Made by a program: the position numbers and the translations under genes. From assembly GCA_015179025.1 (NCBI GenBank), contig WHUX01000005.1, positions 310,001 to 374,000 of the forward strand: DNA of 64,000 bases, written 5' to 3'. The first letter of the stretch is position 1, and each line of letters starts with the position of its first letter. A model generated the notes under the pieces. The model saw only the letters and a list, made by a program, of their open reading frames with translations, was not told the DNA's origin and did no database searches. Shown here piece by piece: positions 34,514 through 45,489 of the stretch. The stretch is from Terfezia claveryi (taxonomy: Eukaryota; Ascomycota; Pezizomycetes; Pezizales; Pezizaceae).

Positions 34514-34534
34514 GTTCAGCTGACAAACGGGCCC

Positions 34535-34566
34535 GAGAAGAAGAAGAAGAAGAAGAAGAAGAAGAA
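34535..34566 (+). repeat. (GAA)n trinucleotide repeat
   Basis: About ten tandem GAA units followed by an A run. Confidence 0.95.
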
Positions 34567-34697
34567 AAAAACAAGAAAGAGGAAGGGGAAGGGAGAGAGA
34601 GACAGAAATTAAATAAAAAAACCTGCTTTGGAGTCGAATTTATTCCATACTTGGCGGCGAAATAATAAACCCACCCACCACACACTCACTCACACAC

Positions 34698-34765
34698 AGC
34701 CTACATAACCTACCTACTTACCTACTTACCTACTTACCTACCTACCTACTACACTACCTACATAC
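34698..34765 (+). repeat. (CTAC/TTAC)n repeat, cctacttacctacttacc
   Basis: Around fifteen degenerate tetranucleotide copies. Confidence 0.9.
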
Positions 34766-34874
34766 ATAACATAGAGAGTAGGTACGGTACCTAACCTACA
34801 CTTTACTTCCTACTTTACTTCTTCCCCTTCCTCCCACTCCCCCCCCCCCCCCCTTCTTCCGCCCCGCATCCCCC

Positions 34875-34910
34875 ACAACAACACAACAACAACAACAACA
34901 ACAACAACAC
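34875..34910 (+). repeat. (CAA)n repeat
   Basis: About ten CAA/ACA units in the leader region of the HMG-box gene. Confidence 0.9.
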
Positions 34911-35058
34911 ACAACCAAAACAACCGCACACAGCCAACAAGACATATAAACAACACATACACACACCACAACACAAGGCATAAACATAAAACATTGCACA
35001 TCGCTGCGCGCGCGCGAAAAGAAAAGAAACAAAAAAAATAAACTATAATAAAAGAAAC

Positions 35059-36497
35059 ATGCCACCCCGCAAAGACCCCGCTGCAAGTGCAAGTAGCAGT
35101 ATGAATGCTGCTGCCGCCGCCGCCGCTGCCAATGGCCCGGGCTCGGGTGCGGGGACGCTGACGAGAGAGACGCTGGAGGAGTTGGAGAATAAGAGGGATG
35201 CGGTGAGTTTTTTTTTTTTTTTTTTTTAATTTACCCTTCTGTTTTTTTTTGGGGGGGGGAGGGCGCGGGTCTTTCTTTTGTTTATGGTTTTTACATATAC
35301 CTACCCCTCCGCGCTGCTGCTGCTGGTGGAGGGAAGGGCGGGGGCCGAGGGGGCGAGGGGCGAGGGGCGAGGGGCGAGGGGCGAGGGGCGAGGGGCGAGG
35401 GGCGAGGGGCGAGGGGCATTGTGCGCACGGACCCCGTGAAGGGAGGCGGGGGATGTGATGATGACGATGACGATGATGATGAGGAGAAGAATTGAGACGT
35501 GTGGGTGGTGATATCTCAATTGGCCTCCTCCCTATCATCATAAACTACATGCACAAAATCATCATCAATTGTATACTAACACACACCCCCCCCTCCATAG
35601 TTCGTCGAAGCCATGAACACGCTCTCCTACGCGGCCAAAACCGCCGCCCGCACCGGCTACGACTACTTCAACGTCCTCGCCTCGGCCTCCGGTTCCGTCG
35701 CTCCCTCCCTCCTCCCCCCCGACCTCACCCCGCACGTTCACGCAAACGGCTTCATTCCCATCAACTACAACGCCCACGTGCGCGCGACCTCCGCCGCGCC
35801 CGCCGACATCCGCGGCCGCCCAGCAGCCACGCTCCCCACCGCTGTGGAAGAAGACGGCGAGGAGCCGGCCGACGACGGCGCGGCCAAGAAGAAGCGGAAA
35901 CGCGGCCCAGCAAAAAAGGACAAGAAAGATATGGATCCGGATGCGCCAAAGAAGCCCATCTCGGCGTATTTCCAGTTTACGGCCGTGGCCAGGCCAATCA
36001 TAAAACAGGATATGGGCGAGGGCATTTCGGCGAAGGAGGTGATGACTGAGGCTGCGAGTAGGTGGGGGGCGTTGCCAGTGGAGGAGAAGCAGGTGCGTTT
36101 TTTTTTTCTTTTTTTTTTCCCTCTTTCCTGCGTTTTAACGCATGCTTGAGGATTGGGCTGAGTTGTTGCGGGGGGGGTTTATAGGTTTGGCTCGCCCAAC
36201 ACCACCAGCAAATGGTCCAATGGTACATCGACATCAACACCTACCGCGCCAGTAAGGGCCTCCCGCTCGAGCCCGTCCCCAAAGATTACCAGCCCGGCGC
36301 GAAGCCCACCAACGTCCCCCCTGCCGCGCCTGGGGAGGACGAGGAGGAGGAACCCAGTACCACCCCCGACGAAGCAGATGAGGACGAGGATGAGGACGAG
36401 GAAAGTCCAACTACTCCTCCGCCTGCGAAGAAGGCCCGAGCAACTCCGAAGCAGAATGGCGCTGCTGCTGCTGCTGCTGCGGCGACTGATAGTACTC

Positions 36498-36528
<31 letters not shown>

Positions 36529-37033
36529 AGTTCCGGCCCCAAAGAAGAGGGGTCGCCCGCCCAAGGACCGCTCCGCAACTTCCACTAACGCCCCCGCCCC
36601 TGTCCCTGCTACCCCAACTACCCCAACCCCCGCCACCACCATCACCACCGCACTAGCAGACCAACCCGCAACCCCAGACACAGCCAAACGCACGCGCGCG
36701 CCCTCAATAAAGGCAAAGGAAGCCAAAGAACTGGCTCTGGCAAAAGGACCCACCACCAGGAGCCCCAGCAAGAACACAAACCCAAACACCCCTACCGCTA
36801 TTACTAATACTACTGCTGCTGCTGCTGATGCGGCGGAGAAACAGGTGCAGGATGAGGCGGAGGGAAGTATTACGGTTATGGGAAGTGGGGGTGGTGCTGG
36901 TGCTGGCACTGGTGCAGGTGCGGGTGCGGGCGCGGGGTTGAATATGAGGAGCATGGAGACTGTGGGGAGCATGAAGGAGAAGAGGGAAAGGAGGGAGAGG
37001 AAGAAGAGAAGGGGAAAAGGGGAGGAGGAGTAG
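35059..37033 (+). CDS. HMG-box / AT-hook chromatin protein
   Basis: Three exons: 35059-35202, 35601-36092 and 36185-37033, predicted 494 residues. Residues about 1-60 contain a poly-Ala run and a conserved helix (TRETLEELENKRDAFVEAMN). An HMG box spans about 156-230: DPDAPKKPISAYFQFTAVAR, EVMTEAASRWGALPVEEKQ and VWLAQHHQQMVQWYIDINTY. The acidic segment EDEDEDEE follows, then poly-Ala and poly-Thr coded by trinucleotide runs, an AT-hook (KKRGRPPK) and a basic tail (KRERRERKKRRGKG). The HMG box and hook imply DNA bending and binding in the nucleus. Fungal proteins of this general layout exist, but I cannot name an orthologue. The first intron is unusually long for this window (398 bp) and carries a G-rich tandem repeat. 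The start codon follows an A-rich leader and begins MPPRKDP. Confidence 0.85.
35347..35418 (+). repeat. (GGGGCGA)n tandem repeat in intron 1 of the HMG-box gene
   Basis: Nine to ten copies of a 7-bp unit, GGGGCGA, on the coding strand. Runs of four G separated by three bases fit the pattern for G-quadruplex formation. Confidence 0.95.
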
Positions 37034-37118
37034 AGGTGTGTAGCTTTGGCTTGATTTGAAACTTGTTGTTGGGGAGGATTCCAGTGGAGGATATATATAT
37101 AAAAAATGGCCCCTTTTT

Positions 37119-37162
<44 letters not shown>

Positions 37163-37399
37163 CCCTCCCTTTTTTTATTTTGTGGCAGATATAGCTAACT
37201 TTTTTTTTTTTTTTTTTTTCTCCTACTCATATCTTTTGCACCTGGGAAATTTTTTTTTTTTTTCTTCAAGTGTAGCTGTGTTAGCTGTGTTAGCTGTGTT
37301 AGCGTGTAGTTAGTAGTTAGTTACTTAGTAGCTGTTTGCAAAAGTTTGGTAAGTTTTAAAAAAATAAGTTGTGTAAGCTCGCTCGAAGCTTGTAACTTT

Positions 37400-37432
<33 letters not shown>

Positions 37433-37435
<3 letters not shown>

Positions 37436-37475
37436 CTAGGTTTTTTAGCTAGGTTTTTTAGCTAGGTTTTTTAGT
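37433..37475 (+). repeat. Tandem repeat ttagctaggtttttt, three copies
   Basis: Three near-perfect copies directly after a 34-base T run. Confidence 0.9.
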
Positions 37476-37598
37476 TAATTTGACCCCCCGGCCGGGGCCT
37501 CTCCTACCTACCCCGTTCTCCCTCTCTCTTTCTCCTCCTGCATGTTATGTTTTGTTTTGTTGTTGTTGTAATACTAGGTAGGTATCTTCTTTTCTCGA

Positions 37599-37641
37599 TT
37601 TTTTTTTTTTTTCTATTTAAAAAAAAAAAAAAAAAAAAAAC
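37599..37641 (+). repeat. T tract followed by A tract, inverted homopolymers
   Basis: About 15 T, a short spacer, then about 22 A; the transcript of either strand could form an A-U hairpin. Confidence 0.85.
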
Positions 37642-37932
37642 CTTAGCTTTAGCTGTACCTCTTATTATGCAGTGTATCTACCTACCTTAAACCAACCTAA
37701 ATCCCAACCTAAAACCATCCCATCAAGGCTTGGACTTTTTTTGAACTCGTTATTTTTTATTTTTTATTTTTTTTTTTTTCGTTTCGTTTTGTTTGTTATT
37801 GCTTTGGTTTTATACAGTATCTACCCCACCCCCTTCCCCTTCCGCCACCTAACCCATCTAACTCAGCCACTCACTATTACCTCCCGCCCCCAAAGTGCAC
37901 CGTTTATATCTTGGATAAAATGTTGTTTCCTC

Positions 37933-37957
37933 ACACACACACACACACACACACACG
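37933..37957 (+). repeat. (CA)n microsatellite
   Basis: About 12 CA units. Confidence 0.95.
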
Positions 37958-38076
37958 TGACAGAGGTGTTATATTATTACTTACGTATGCATGTATATAT
38001 GTATATGTCCTAACTCATGTACTATATACTTATCTATACTACAAACACACAAAAAAGAACAAAATAAACAAGTCCA

Positions 38077-39854
38077 TCACGTCTCCACCCTCCTCTTCTT
38101 GGCCCCAACAGTCGTCTTCCCCCCCTTCGCCTTCCTCCCCCCCTGCCCACCACTTCCCCCATTAACATTCTCCCCCTCAGGACTCCTCGCCCTCATGCTC
38201 CCCTCACTCCCCTCACTCTCCTCATCCTCGACGCCCATTATAACCGGCAACCTCCACGCCCTACTCATCTCCCCGCACACCTCACCCTCCTCCACAGCTC
38301 CATCCCCCTCCATCCCAAAAACATCCACCGGCTCATCCTCGGCCCACATTCTCCTCCTCTTCACCTCCTCCTTCGGGTGAATATCAAACTCGTCCTCTCG
38401 CTCAATATACTCCACATTCTCCTCAACCTCCTCAAAGTCCGGCGCCAGGGCAGACCATCTCTGGTCCGCCTCCTTTGCCCAGACGAATACCAGGCCAGTT
38501 TCGAGTCCCACTGCGGCTACAAGTGGGCGTGGGGTAGGATGCCATTCGACTACACCGAGTTCTTCCTTGGGCCCCTCAAGAATCTTTACTAGGGTCCCTA
38601 GTGACCGCTCCCAGATGTAGATGTCGTGGTTTTTGTACGTGGACGCCAGGAGATGGTCACCTGTAGAGGAGAATGCGCAATGGTTCCATAGAAGGCGGTT
38701 AACCACGTCAGAGAATTTATGTTCAACTTCAAGTTCAAGATCGGAGACAGATATGTTTGTTGGAGGAGTGGAATTGTGTGGGTGGCATAATACGGGAGGA
38801 ACATGTAGAGTTCGAAGAATCCGGTCATTGGCGTTGACGACCATATCCCGCCCCGACATGGTCAGGCGGATATAAGTGATACATCCGTTCGTGAGTCTAG
38901 TGGAGCTGAGAACTTCCCTGGTAGAGGTAGAGATTATGTTTATCCACCCCTTGTTTGTGCCCGCGATGATGTACGCTCCGTTTGCAGTGAATACCGTAGC
39001 AGTGGTAAGCTGTTTGCTATCCTGCGCGGCGAGTTTCTCGTCGATTTCTCCCTCCGAGGCCGAGTCGGATGCGGGGCGGTGAGGGGCGCTGGGGAGAGTG
39101 TGTTTTGCGGTTTTGGTTGGGTGGTGGAGAGAGACGAGGGAGGGAGAGTCTTCAAAGAGGGAGGCGACGAAGGTTTGGTGGTCGTGAGGGTGAAGCTCAG
39201 CGATGTACACAGGGGAATTGAAGCGGACTGTGCGTAAGCGGGATCCAGTTTCGAGGTCCCAGAGAACGGCAAGCCAGTCCTGGCTGGCGGAGAGGAGATA
39301 TCGGCCGGAGGAGGACCAGCTGGGGTGGTGTTAGTATAGTGCTTGGTTGGAATTGGCGGTGAGGTAGGTACCTTAGGGATTGAATCTGGCGGACATGGCC
39401 TCGAAGGATTCGTGCTAGGGAGCGGGTCTCCATGTCGAAAAGGACGACGACGCCATCGAGCTGGTTCGTTGCTCCAATTAGCGATGCGGGCAGCATGACG
39501 GATCGAACATAAACATACCCGTCCAGACGCAAGTAAATCACCTTTCCAATTGAATCGTATACCTAGCCGAGCCACCAGCGCACGTCAGCGATGCCATCTT
39601 GATAGTTAATGTGGAAGGAAATAGAGAAGGCAGGAAGAGACAAGAACAGCAGTAACATCTAATGTACTAACATGTCGAATGCCCGGACTTGAGTTGATAC
39701 TTCAAGCTCTCTGGATATCTACCGTGATTTGAAAAATCAGCGACCGAAGGGCCTATAGCTCTCCTGGGGACCTTGCAGCCGGGACGCCATTTGGGAGAAC
39801 GGTAGGGTCATACTCTTGCGCGAGTGCAAACGGGTCCAGCAGGCTGAGATTCAT
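38077..39854 (-). CDS. SWD1: COMPASS histone H3K4 methyltransferase subunit Swd1 (RbBP5 homologue)
   Basis: WD40 subunit of COMPASS (Set1 complex), which methylates histone H3 lysine 4. Exons on the minus strand: 39854-39814, 39718-39672, 39562-39519, 39460-39372 and 39319-38077, for 487 residues. It starts MNLSLLDPFALAQEYPESL, as Swd1/RbBP5 do, then QLKSGHSTCIRFNWKGDLLA, LDGVVVLFDMETRSLARIL, GHVRQIQSL, GRYLLSASQDWLAVLWDLET and VYIAELHPHDHQTFVASLFED. Later blades include DHLLASTYKNHDIYIWERS and GVVEWHPTPRPLVAAVGL. The acidic tail ends with a basic stretch (KAKGGKTTVGAKKRR). Four introns lie in the first quarter of the gene. All junction phases agree. Confidence 0.95.
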
Positions 39855-40454
39855 GGGCTACTTTTTATGTGCAGAGAGCTGTGCTCGTGGCGGGGTGTAA
39901 TACCACGTTCGCTTGTATATGGCTGGCGATGCCCTGCCTGTGGGATATCGTAAATCCAGCAGCTATAGCAGTGTATAAGTCCAGGGCATGTATAGGCTCA
40001 GTGTTTGTCTTCCGCAGCTCAATTGCGTTGTTTTTGGGGGGGCCAGGCCTGGTTGGGTATGTGGTGGGTGGGGGTTTGGCGACACGATTCGGCAGATGTT
40101 CGCGTTGTTGCGCGCTGGCCAATGGCCGCCTCAGGGTAACCCGGCCGAGTGGTGCGTGCAATTGATTTGGGTACGGGCCTATTCAACCAAGAGGCTGGAG
40201 AGTGGAAGAGGTGCAATACTCATCTCAGCCGTTCTGATGGAGAACACCCTTGAGAGTGCAAGTGTTAACGCGAAAAAAAAGACACCATCAACTCATGAAA
40301 ATAATTCAAGCTAAACGCCTTTCTGTATATAGTTACACACACAAATCAACTACATGAAAAAGGCCCAAATCATATCCCCCCCTATCGCCTCGTATCGTAC
40401 ACCCACCGCCGCTACCACGCACCATCCCAACCCATTCCCCCTCCCAACAACCCA
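39855..40454. other. Intergenic between SWD1 promoter and RRP7 3' end
   Basis: 600 bp with the SWD1 promoter on its left side. Overlapping open stretches of about 100 codons on both strands have no recognisable content. Confidence 0.5.
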
Positions 40455-41519
40455 CTACACTACCCTGAACTTGCCCCGCCCCTTCCTGTCCTCCACTCTC
40501 CTCCTATCCCCCTCAAACCTCTCGACCAACCTTCGCATTTCCTCCTTCTTATCCTCCCTCCTCTGAAACCTATAAAACCCCAGATTCCCCTTCCTCCTCT
40601 CCTCGTCCTCCTTTTTCTTCTTCTCCAGCACCGCCCGCGCCTCCTCCATTTTTGCAGGCGCACTCCTTCCCCCTCGGACTACCACCGTGAATCCGTCTTC
40701 GTCGACCTGGCCGCGCATGCGTGCAAGTGCGGCCGCGCGGAGAGTTTCGAGGCGGGTGAAGTGGGATATGTAGGCGTCGATGCGGGGTTGCAGGGTGGTG
40801 GGTGAGGGGAAGGTGAGGGCGTGGTGGGTGAGATAGCCTGCAGATAAATGTTGACAAAAAACTCATAACTAGAAAAACGGAAATCATGTAGGTAGACGGC
40901 ACATACGAGAAACCCCCAGCTCTGGGCCCCCTACATTCTCGCCCCACACCCAGTCCACCTTCTCCACCTTCCCACTAATCTTCCCCACCTTCTTCAAGCT
41001 TATCTCGCAGCTCGCCTTATCCACAAACACCACCACCGCCGTTGCCCCACTCCTCCTCACCTCCCTCTCCCATACACTCGGTAGATCCCTCTCCCCTTCC
41101 TCTTCCTCTTCCTCCTCATCCCGCTTCCTCTTTTTTCCCCCCTTCCCCCCCTTCCCCACCTTCCCCCTCTTCTCCCCTCCCTTCTCCGGCACCACAGCAG
41201 CGGTAGTAGTACTAGGCACGGCCTCTTTCTCCCCTTCCCACCTCACCCCATCCACCCTCCCTCCACCAATCGCAGTAAACAACTTCCGAAAATGACTCTC
41301 CGTCGAATCAGCAGGCACATTGACAACAAAGAGACTACGGTCGTCATCTACAGTTGGGAGCTTTGGTTGGTGGCGGCGGACGTAAATGTAGTGGGTTGCG
41401 GGGGGCACGGAGGGGATAGAGGGAAGGGGGATTGGGAGGACGAGGTAGCCTGAGATTGCGGATGGAGTTGCTGGAGCAGATGACGTGCTCTCTGCTTTTG
41501 AGGGTTTGGTTTTTGCCAT
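40455..41519 (-). CDS. RRP7: Ribosomal RNA-processing protein 7 (Rrp7)
   Basis: Component of the UTP-C/SSU processome needed for 18S rRNA maturation and 40S assembly. Two exons on the minus strand: 41519-40907 and 40837-40455, 331 residues. The N-terminal RRM-like domain reads HYIYVRRHQPKLP, RSLFVVNVPADSTESHFRKL and AVVVFVDKASCEISLKK. A Lys/Glu-rich insert (KRKRDEEEEEEEGE) sits inside it. The C-terminal Rrp7 domain has a helical linker (PRIDAYISHFTRLE), DEDGFTVVVRGGR, and the basic end NLGFYRFQRREDKKEEM...GKFRVV typical of the family. The join CTC|GTATGT to CAG|GCTATC keeps the frame. Confidence 0.93.
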
Positions 41520-42165
41520 TGTGTCTGTGTGTGCTTTCGCCGTGTGGGAGGAGGATCGGATTATTTACGCCAAGATTTCAAGGTTTCTCGCGGGTGCTTG
41601 GCTGTAGAGCAGCACTAGCACCCATCCGGCATAGTCCTCACATATACGGAGTATACTGATGTTACGTCACTGTCTTTTCCGTTCCGCAAGACCTTCGTAT
41701 AATACAAAAAGCACCCCACAGCATCCAAGTACTCCGGTGCCTCGGTGGGCCCTGCAACGGTCTTTACCTACGCTAGGTGAAAAGTCCCCCCTTCTTGGGC
41801 TATCGAGAACACCAAACGCTCTTCCTTCCCCCGCCCGCAACTTCCCCCTTGGGACAAGAGTTTGCACAAGACCCTGGGAACATGCTGCATATCCATGTGG
41901 CTTGCAACGCCAAAATACTTTATTCAGACGCCTTCTGTCCTTATCCAGACGACATCCCATGCACCACATCCATGGGCATATATCCCCTCCTCCTCCCCAA
42001 ATGCACCATATTTTCAGTCTGTCTTGTTGAAAGCCAGTATTAATGGTATCCTCCGCGTGCTGAGATGCAACATATACTACCCTGATAAATGAACAGAAAA
42101 AAAAATAGATATTCCTCCGCAAAAATGATTACAATTCTATAACACACCTCTAGTACCATGAGCCC
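41520..42165. other. Intergenic between RRP7 promoter and DMC1 3' end
   Basis: About 650 bp; open stretches on both strands but no recognisable protein. Holds the RRP7 promoter. Confidence 0.5.
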
Positions 42166-43753
42166 TTACTTCGTCCCTTCAGGATCCGTAATGCCCCTAT
42201 ACCCCCATAAATTATCAGTAACATGCAAATGATAGAAGAAAGTAGCCTTCTTGACCCTGTGGAAATGATATAGGTCGCCTCCGCCTCCTTACAATCAGGA
42301 CTATCTTGCAACTTTGCAACCCTCTCATCACCTCTCCCCTTACGCTACCATACCAGTCAGTCTCTCCCCAATTCACTCTCCAACAATCAGCATACCAGGA
42401 GAATTCTCGTCTGACTTGCATGGGCTAATATATGGCCCCCAACAGGCTTCCTCCCATCCGCCCCCGCAAACAACGCACTCGCTCCGGGATCACTCTGAAC
42501 CTGATTTGTCATGAAGACCGCAACGTTGAACTCCTCAGCCATATGCGTCAGTTTGCTCATCATCTGATTCAGTTTCTGCTGCCTGTCAGCGAGCTCCCCT
42601 CTTCCGCAGTAATCCACCCGGAAACAAGCCATAATAGAGTCGATGATCAACAGCCTAAACTCGCCGGTAGCAAAGTTCTGTGAGAGGGAATTGAGAAGAT
42701 CAAGCTGATGCTCTGAGTTGAGAGCACGGCCGTAAATGATATTTTCCAAGGCTTGGTCACCATCCACACCAAACCTCTCGGCAATTTGCTTGATCCTAAC
42801 CAAGAATCAGCAATCCTGCCAGGGCTTGAACGAAATAAGCAGCACATGCCTTTCCGGCCTAAAGGTCCCCTCTGTATCAATAAATGCCACCTTACCCTCT
42901 GCACCACCCATATCCTACCCCAAACCACCTACGTTAGCATAAACCACCCAAACCCTTTACATCAGATCAAACCTTTGGTAATTGTGCCACCACACTCAAC
43001 GTATGCCCCAACTGCGTCTTTCCACAGCCTACCAGCTCCCCATCAGTATCGACGCACCAGACGGAAACTTCAAAAACGCACGATACTCCCCAAACACCTC
43101 CGTAATACTCATCGTACAAATTCCCCCCCCAAGCATCTGATCCATCTGCTTACTCCCCGTCGAGATATGGCAGACCTTCCTCCTCTGGTGCCCACATTCT
43201 GCTGCCGTGATGAAGCCATAGGAAGATGGCTGCTCCGCCCTACGTTAGCCCCCACAATGCATGTCTTTGGATATCGAAATTTAAAGCAGGCCATACAGCA
43301 CACTTCGCTGCCGCCTCCTTGATCTTCTCCACTTTCTGCTCACTAAAGCCCTTAATCTTTGCTAGATTCTTCCTTGTTGCAGAAAGACATGACTGTCGTA
43401 TTGCAGTATTTCAAGTTAGTATACATAAATACAAAGTCCCATAACCGGCCTTCTTGTTGAAAGAGAAATAAGAATGGCTGCATTGTAATTGTGAGATACC
43501 GCAATCGTAAAATACCCAGCTGCTTTCAGTTTATTGATATCAGCTGCACCAACTCCTGCACATCCAGGTCAGAGCTTTCTCCATGCATATGTGAGTGGGT
43601 AGAGGCATACCATGGTTCTGCAGCTGGTCGACTTCTTGGATTCCAGAATCCTGTGGTGTGGATATTAGTGTATAGTACAATAGTTGAGATGGGTAGGCTG
43701 ATATTGCCTACATCATCGCTGTCATATTCCGCTGCTTCAGTAGTTGCTCCCAT
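42166..43753 (-). CDS. DMC1: Meiotic recombinase Dmc1
   Basis: RecA/Rad51-family strand-exchange protein specific to meiosis. Ten exons on the minus strand: 43753-43712, 43650-43611, 43555-43500, 43392-43304, 43239-43082, 43028-42973, 42914-42850, 42795-42396, 42344-42256 and 42196-42166, for 341 residues. N-terminal helix-hairpin-helix ([31 protein letters not shown]), then [16 protein letters not shown], Walker A across an exon junction ([13 protein letters not shown]), [15 protein letters not shown], Walker B ([17 protein letters not shown]) and [15 protein letters not shown], where IMACFRVDY points to Dmc1 rather than Rad51. Loop 2 is [21 protein letters not shown]-terminus: [18 protein letters not shown] and GITDPEGTK. 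One intron (42849-42796) uses a GC donor. An intact DMC1 suggests the species has meiosis. Confidence 0.96.
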
Positions 43754-44509
43754 TTTCCAATTTCGAATATGGAGTGATGTGAGCGTTGAAGGCACTGCAC
43801 ATGTGCTGGTGTTACGATATCATGAACACGAGCCACACTAACTCCACATGGGAAGTTACCATGTTTTCTTTGTGTCACACTGCTTAATTGGAACCCCTCC
43901 CTTCCCCCTAAAACGTTAGTCTCATTGGCACAAGACGAGCGGCTTGTGCGAACCAGACTACTAAAAGGTCATGGTGAAAGTTGATTCTCACTTAGAAGAC
44001 TCAAAGGGACACTAGAAATTGTCGTCTCAGAATCCGCCAGATGCATTGGAATAGTTACAGGAGTCATCGTCGTATAAATTAACGCACGACACATATCGCA
44101 CAGACTTGGCCTCCAATAATATAAAACTGATCATGATACCACCCGTGTGAGAAGGAAAACCGAGTAAACAAAAAAAAGCAAATTGACGCCTGTATTCTTT
44201 ATCCCATCCCAGTTCCCTCCACCTTCCTCTCTGTATGCACAGTTCAAAAGTTTCGGTGCTTATCCTTCTTCGGAGGATGGGTTAAAATAACATCGTCCCC
44301 AGTTGAGTTGTCCTATCCCAACTGGAAGACAAGGCATAAGTTACATGAATAGAAGCAAAGATCACACAATGAAGTCGCAAGATACCGAATATGTAGAAAC
44401 CGTGCCGTGACAGAAAGCAATAAAGACCCAGGGCGATGACGGTGAGATTAGAAATGTGTTAATGATTCCCACTTTGTAGATGCTATCAAAGCGAAGACGT
44501 GATAAATAT
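43754..44509. other. Intergenic upstream of DMC1
   Basis: About 755 bp between the DMC1 start and the stop of the zinc-knuckle gene, both on the minus strand. It contains the DMC1 promoter; near 43945 there is a copy of the aaccagacta motif seen in the 59.6-60.3 kb cluster. No gene is recognised. Confidence 0.5.

Positions 44510-45489
<980 letters not shown>

Larger units (their letters stand above)
33403..35058. other. Low-complexity intergenic region upstream of the HMG-box gene
   Basis: About 1.65 kb dominated by pyrimidine and other simple-sequence tracts (33440-33720, 34255-34290, and the repeats listed separately). No coding frame is credible. It must include the promoter and 5' leader of the HMG-box gene; the 120 bp before its start are A/C-rich, as in many fungal leaders. 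Confidence 0.55.
37034..38076. other. Convergent low-complexity region between the HMG-box gene and SWD1
   Basis: About 1 kb of simple sequence: (CT)n at 37121-37157, T runs at 37200-37220, 37250-37263 and 37400-37433, a 14-bp tandem repeat at 37433-37475, T and A runs facing each other at 37599-37641, T-rich 37735-37780 and (AC)n at 37933-37957. No gene is seen. Confidence 0.6.

Noticed and set aside
36286..36972. Ala/Val/Ser-rich open frame on the minus strand
   Set aside because: Antisense shadow of the low-complexity tail of the HMG-box gene.
37121..37157. (CT)n and other simple runs as a possible CRISPR-like or functional array
   Set aside because: Plain microsatellites; no spacers and a eukaryotic context.
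42850..43753. RAD51 instead of DMC1
   Set aside because: The core IMACFRVDY and [15 protein letters not shown] follow the Dmc1 pattern rather than the Rad51 one (ALYRTDFSGRGEL), and the N-terminal region is short as in Dmc1.
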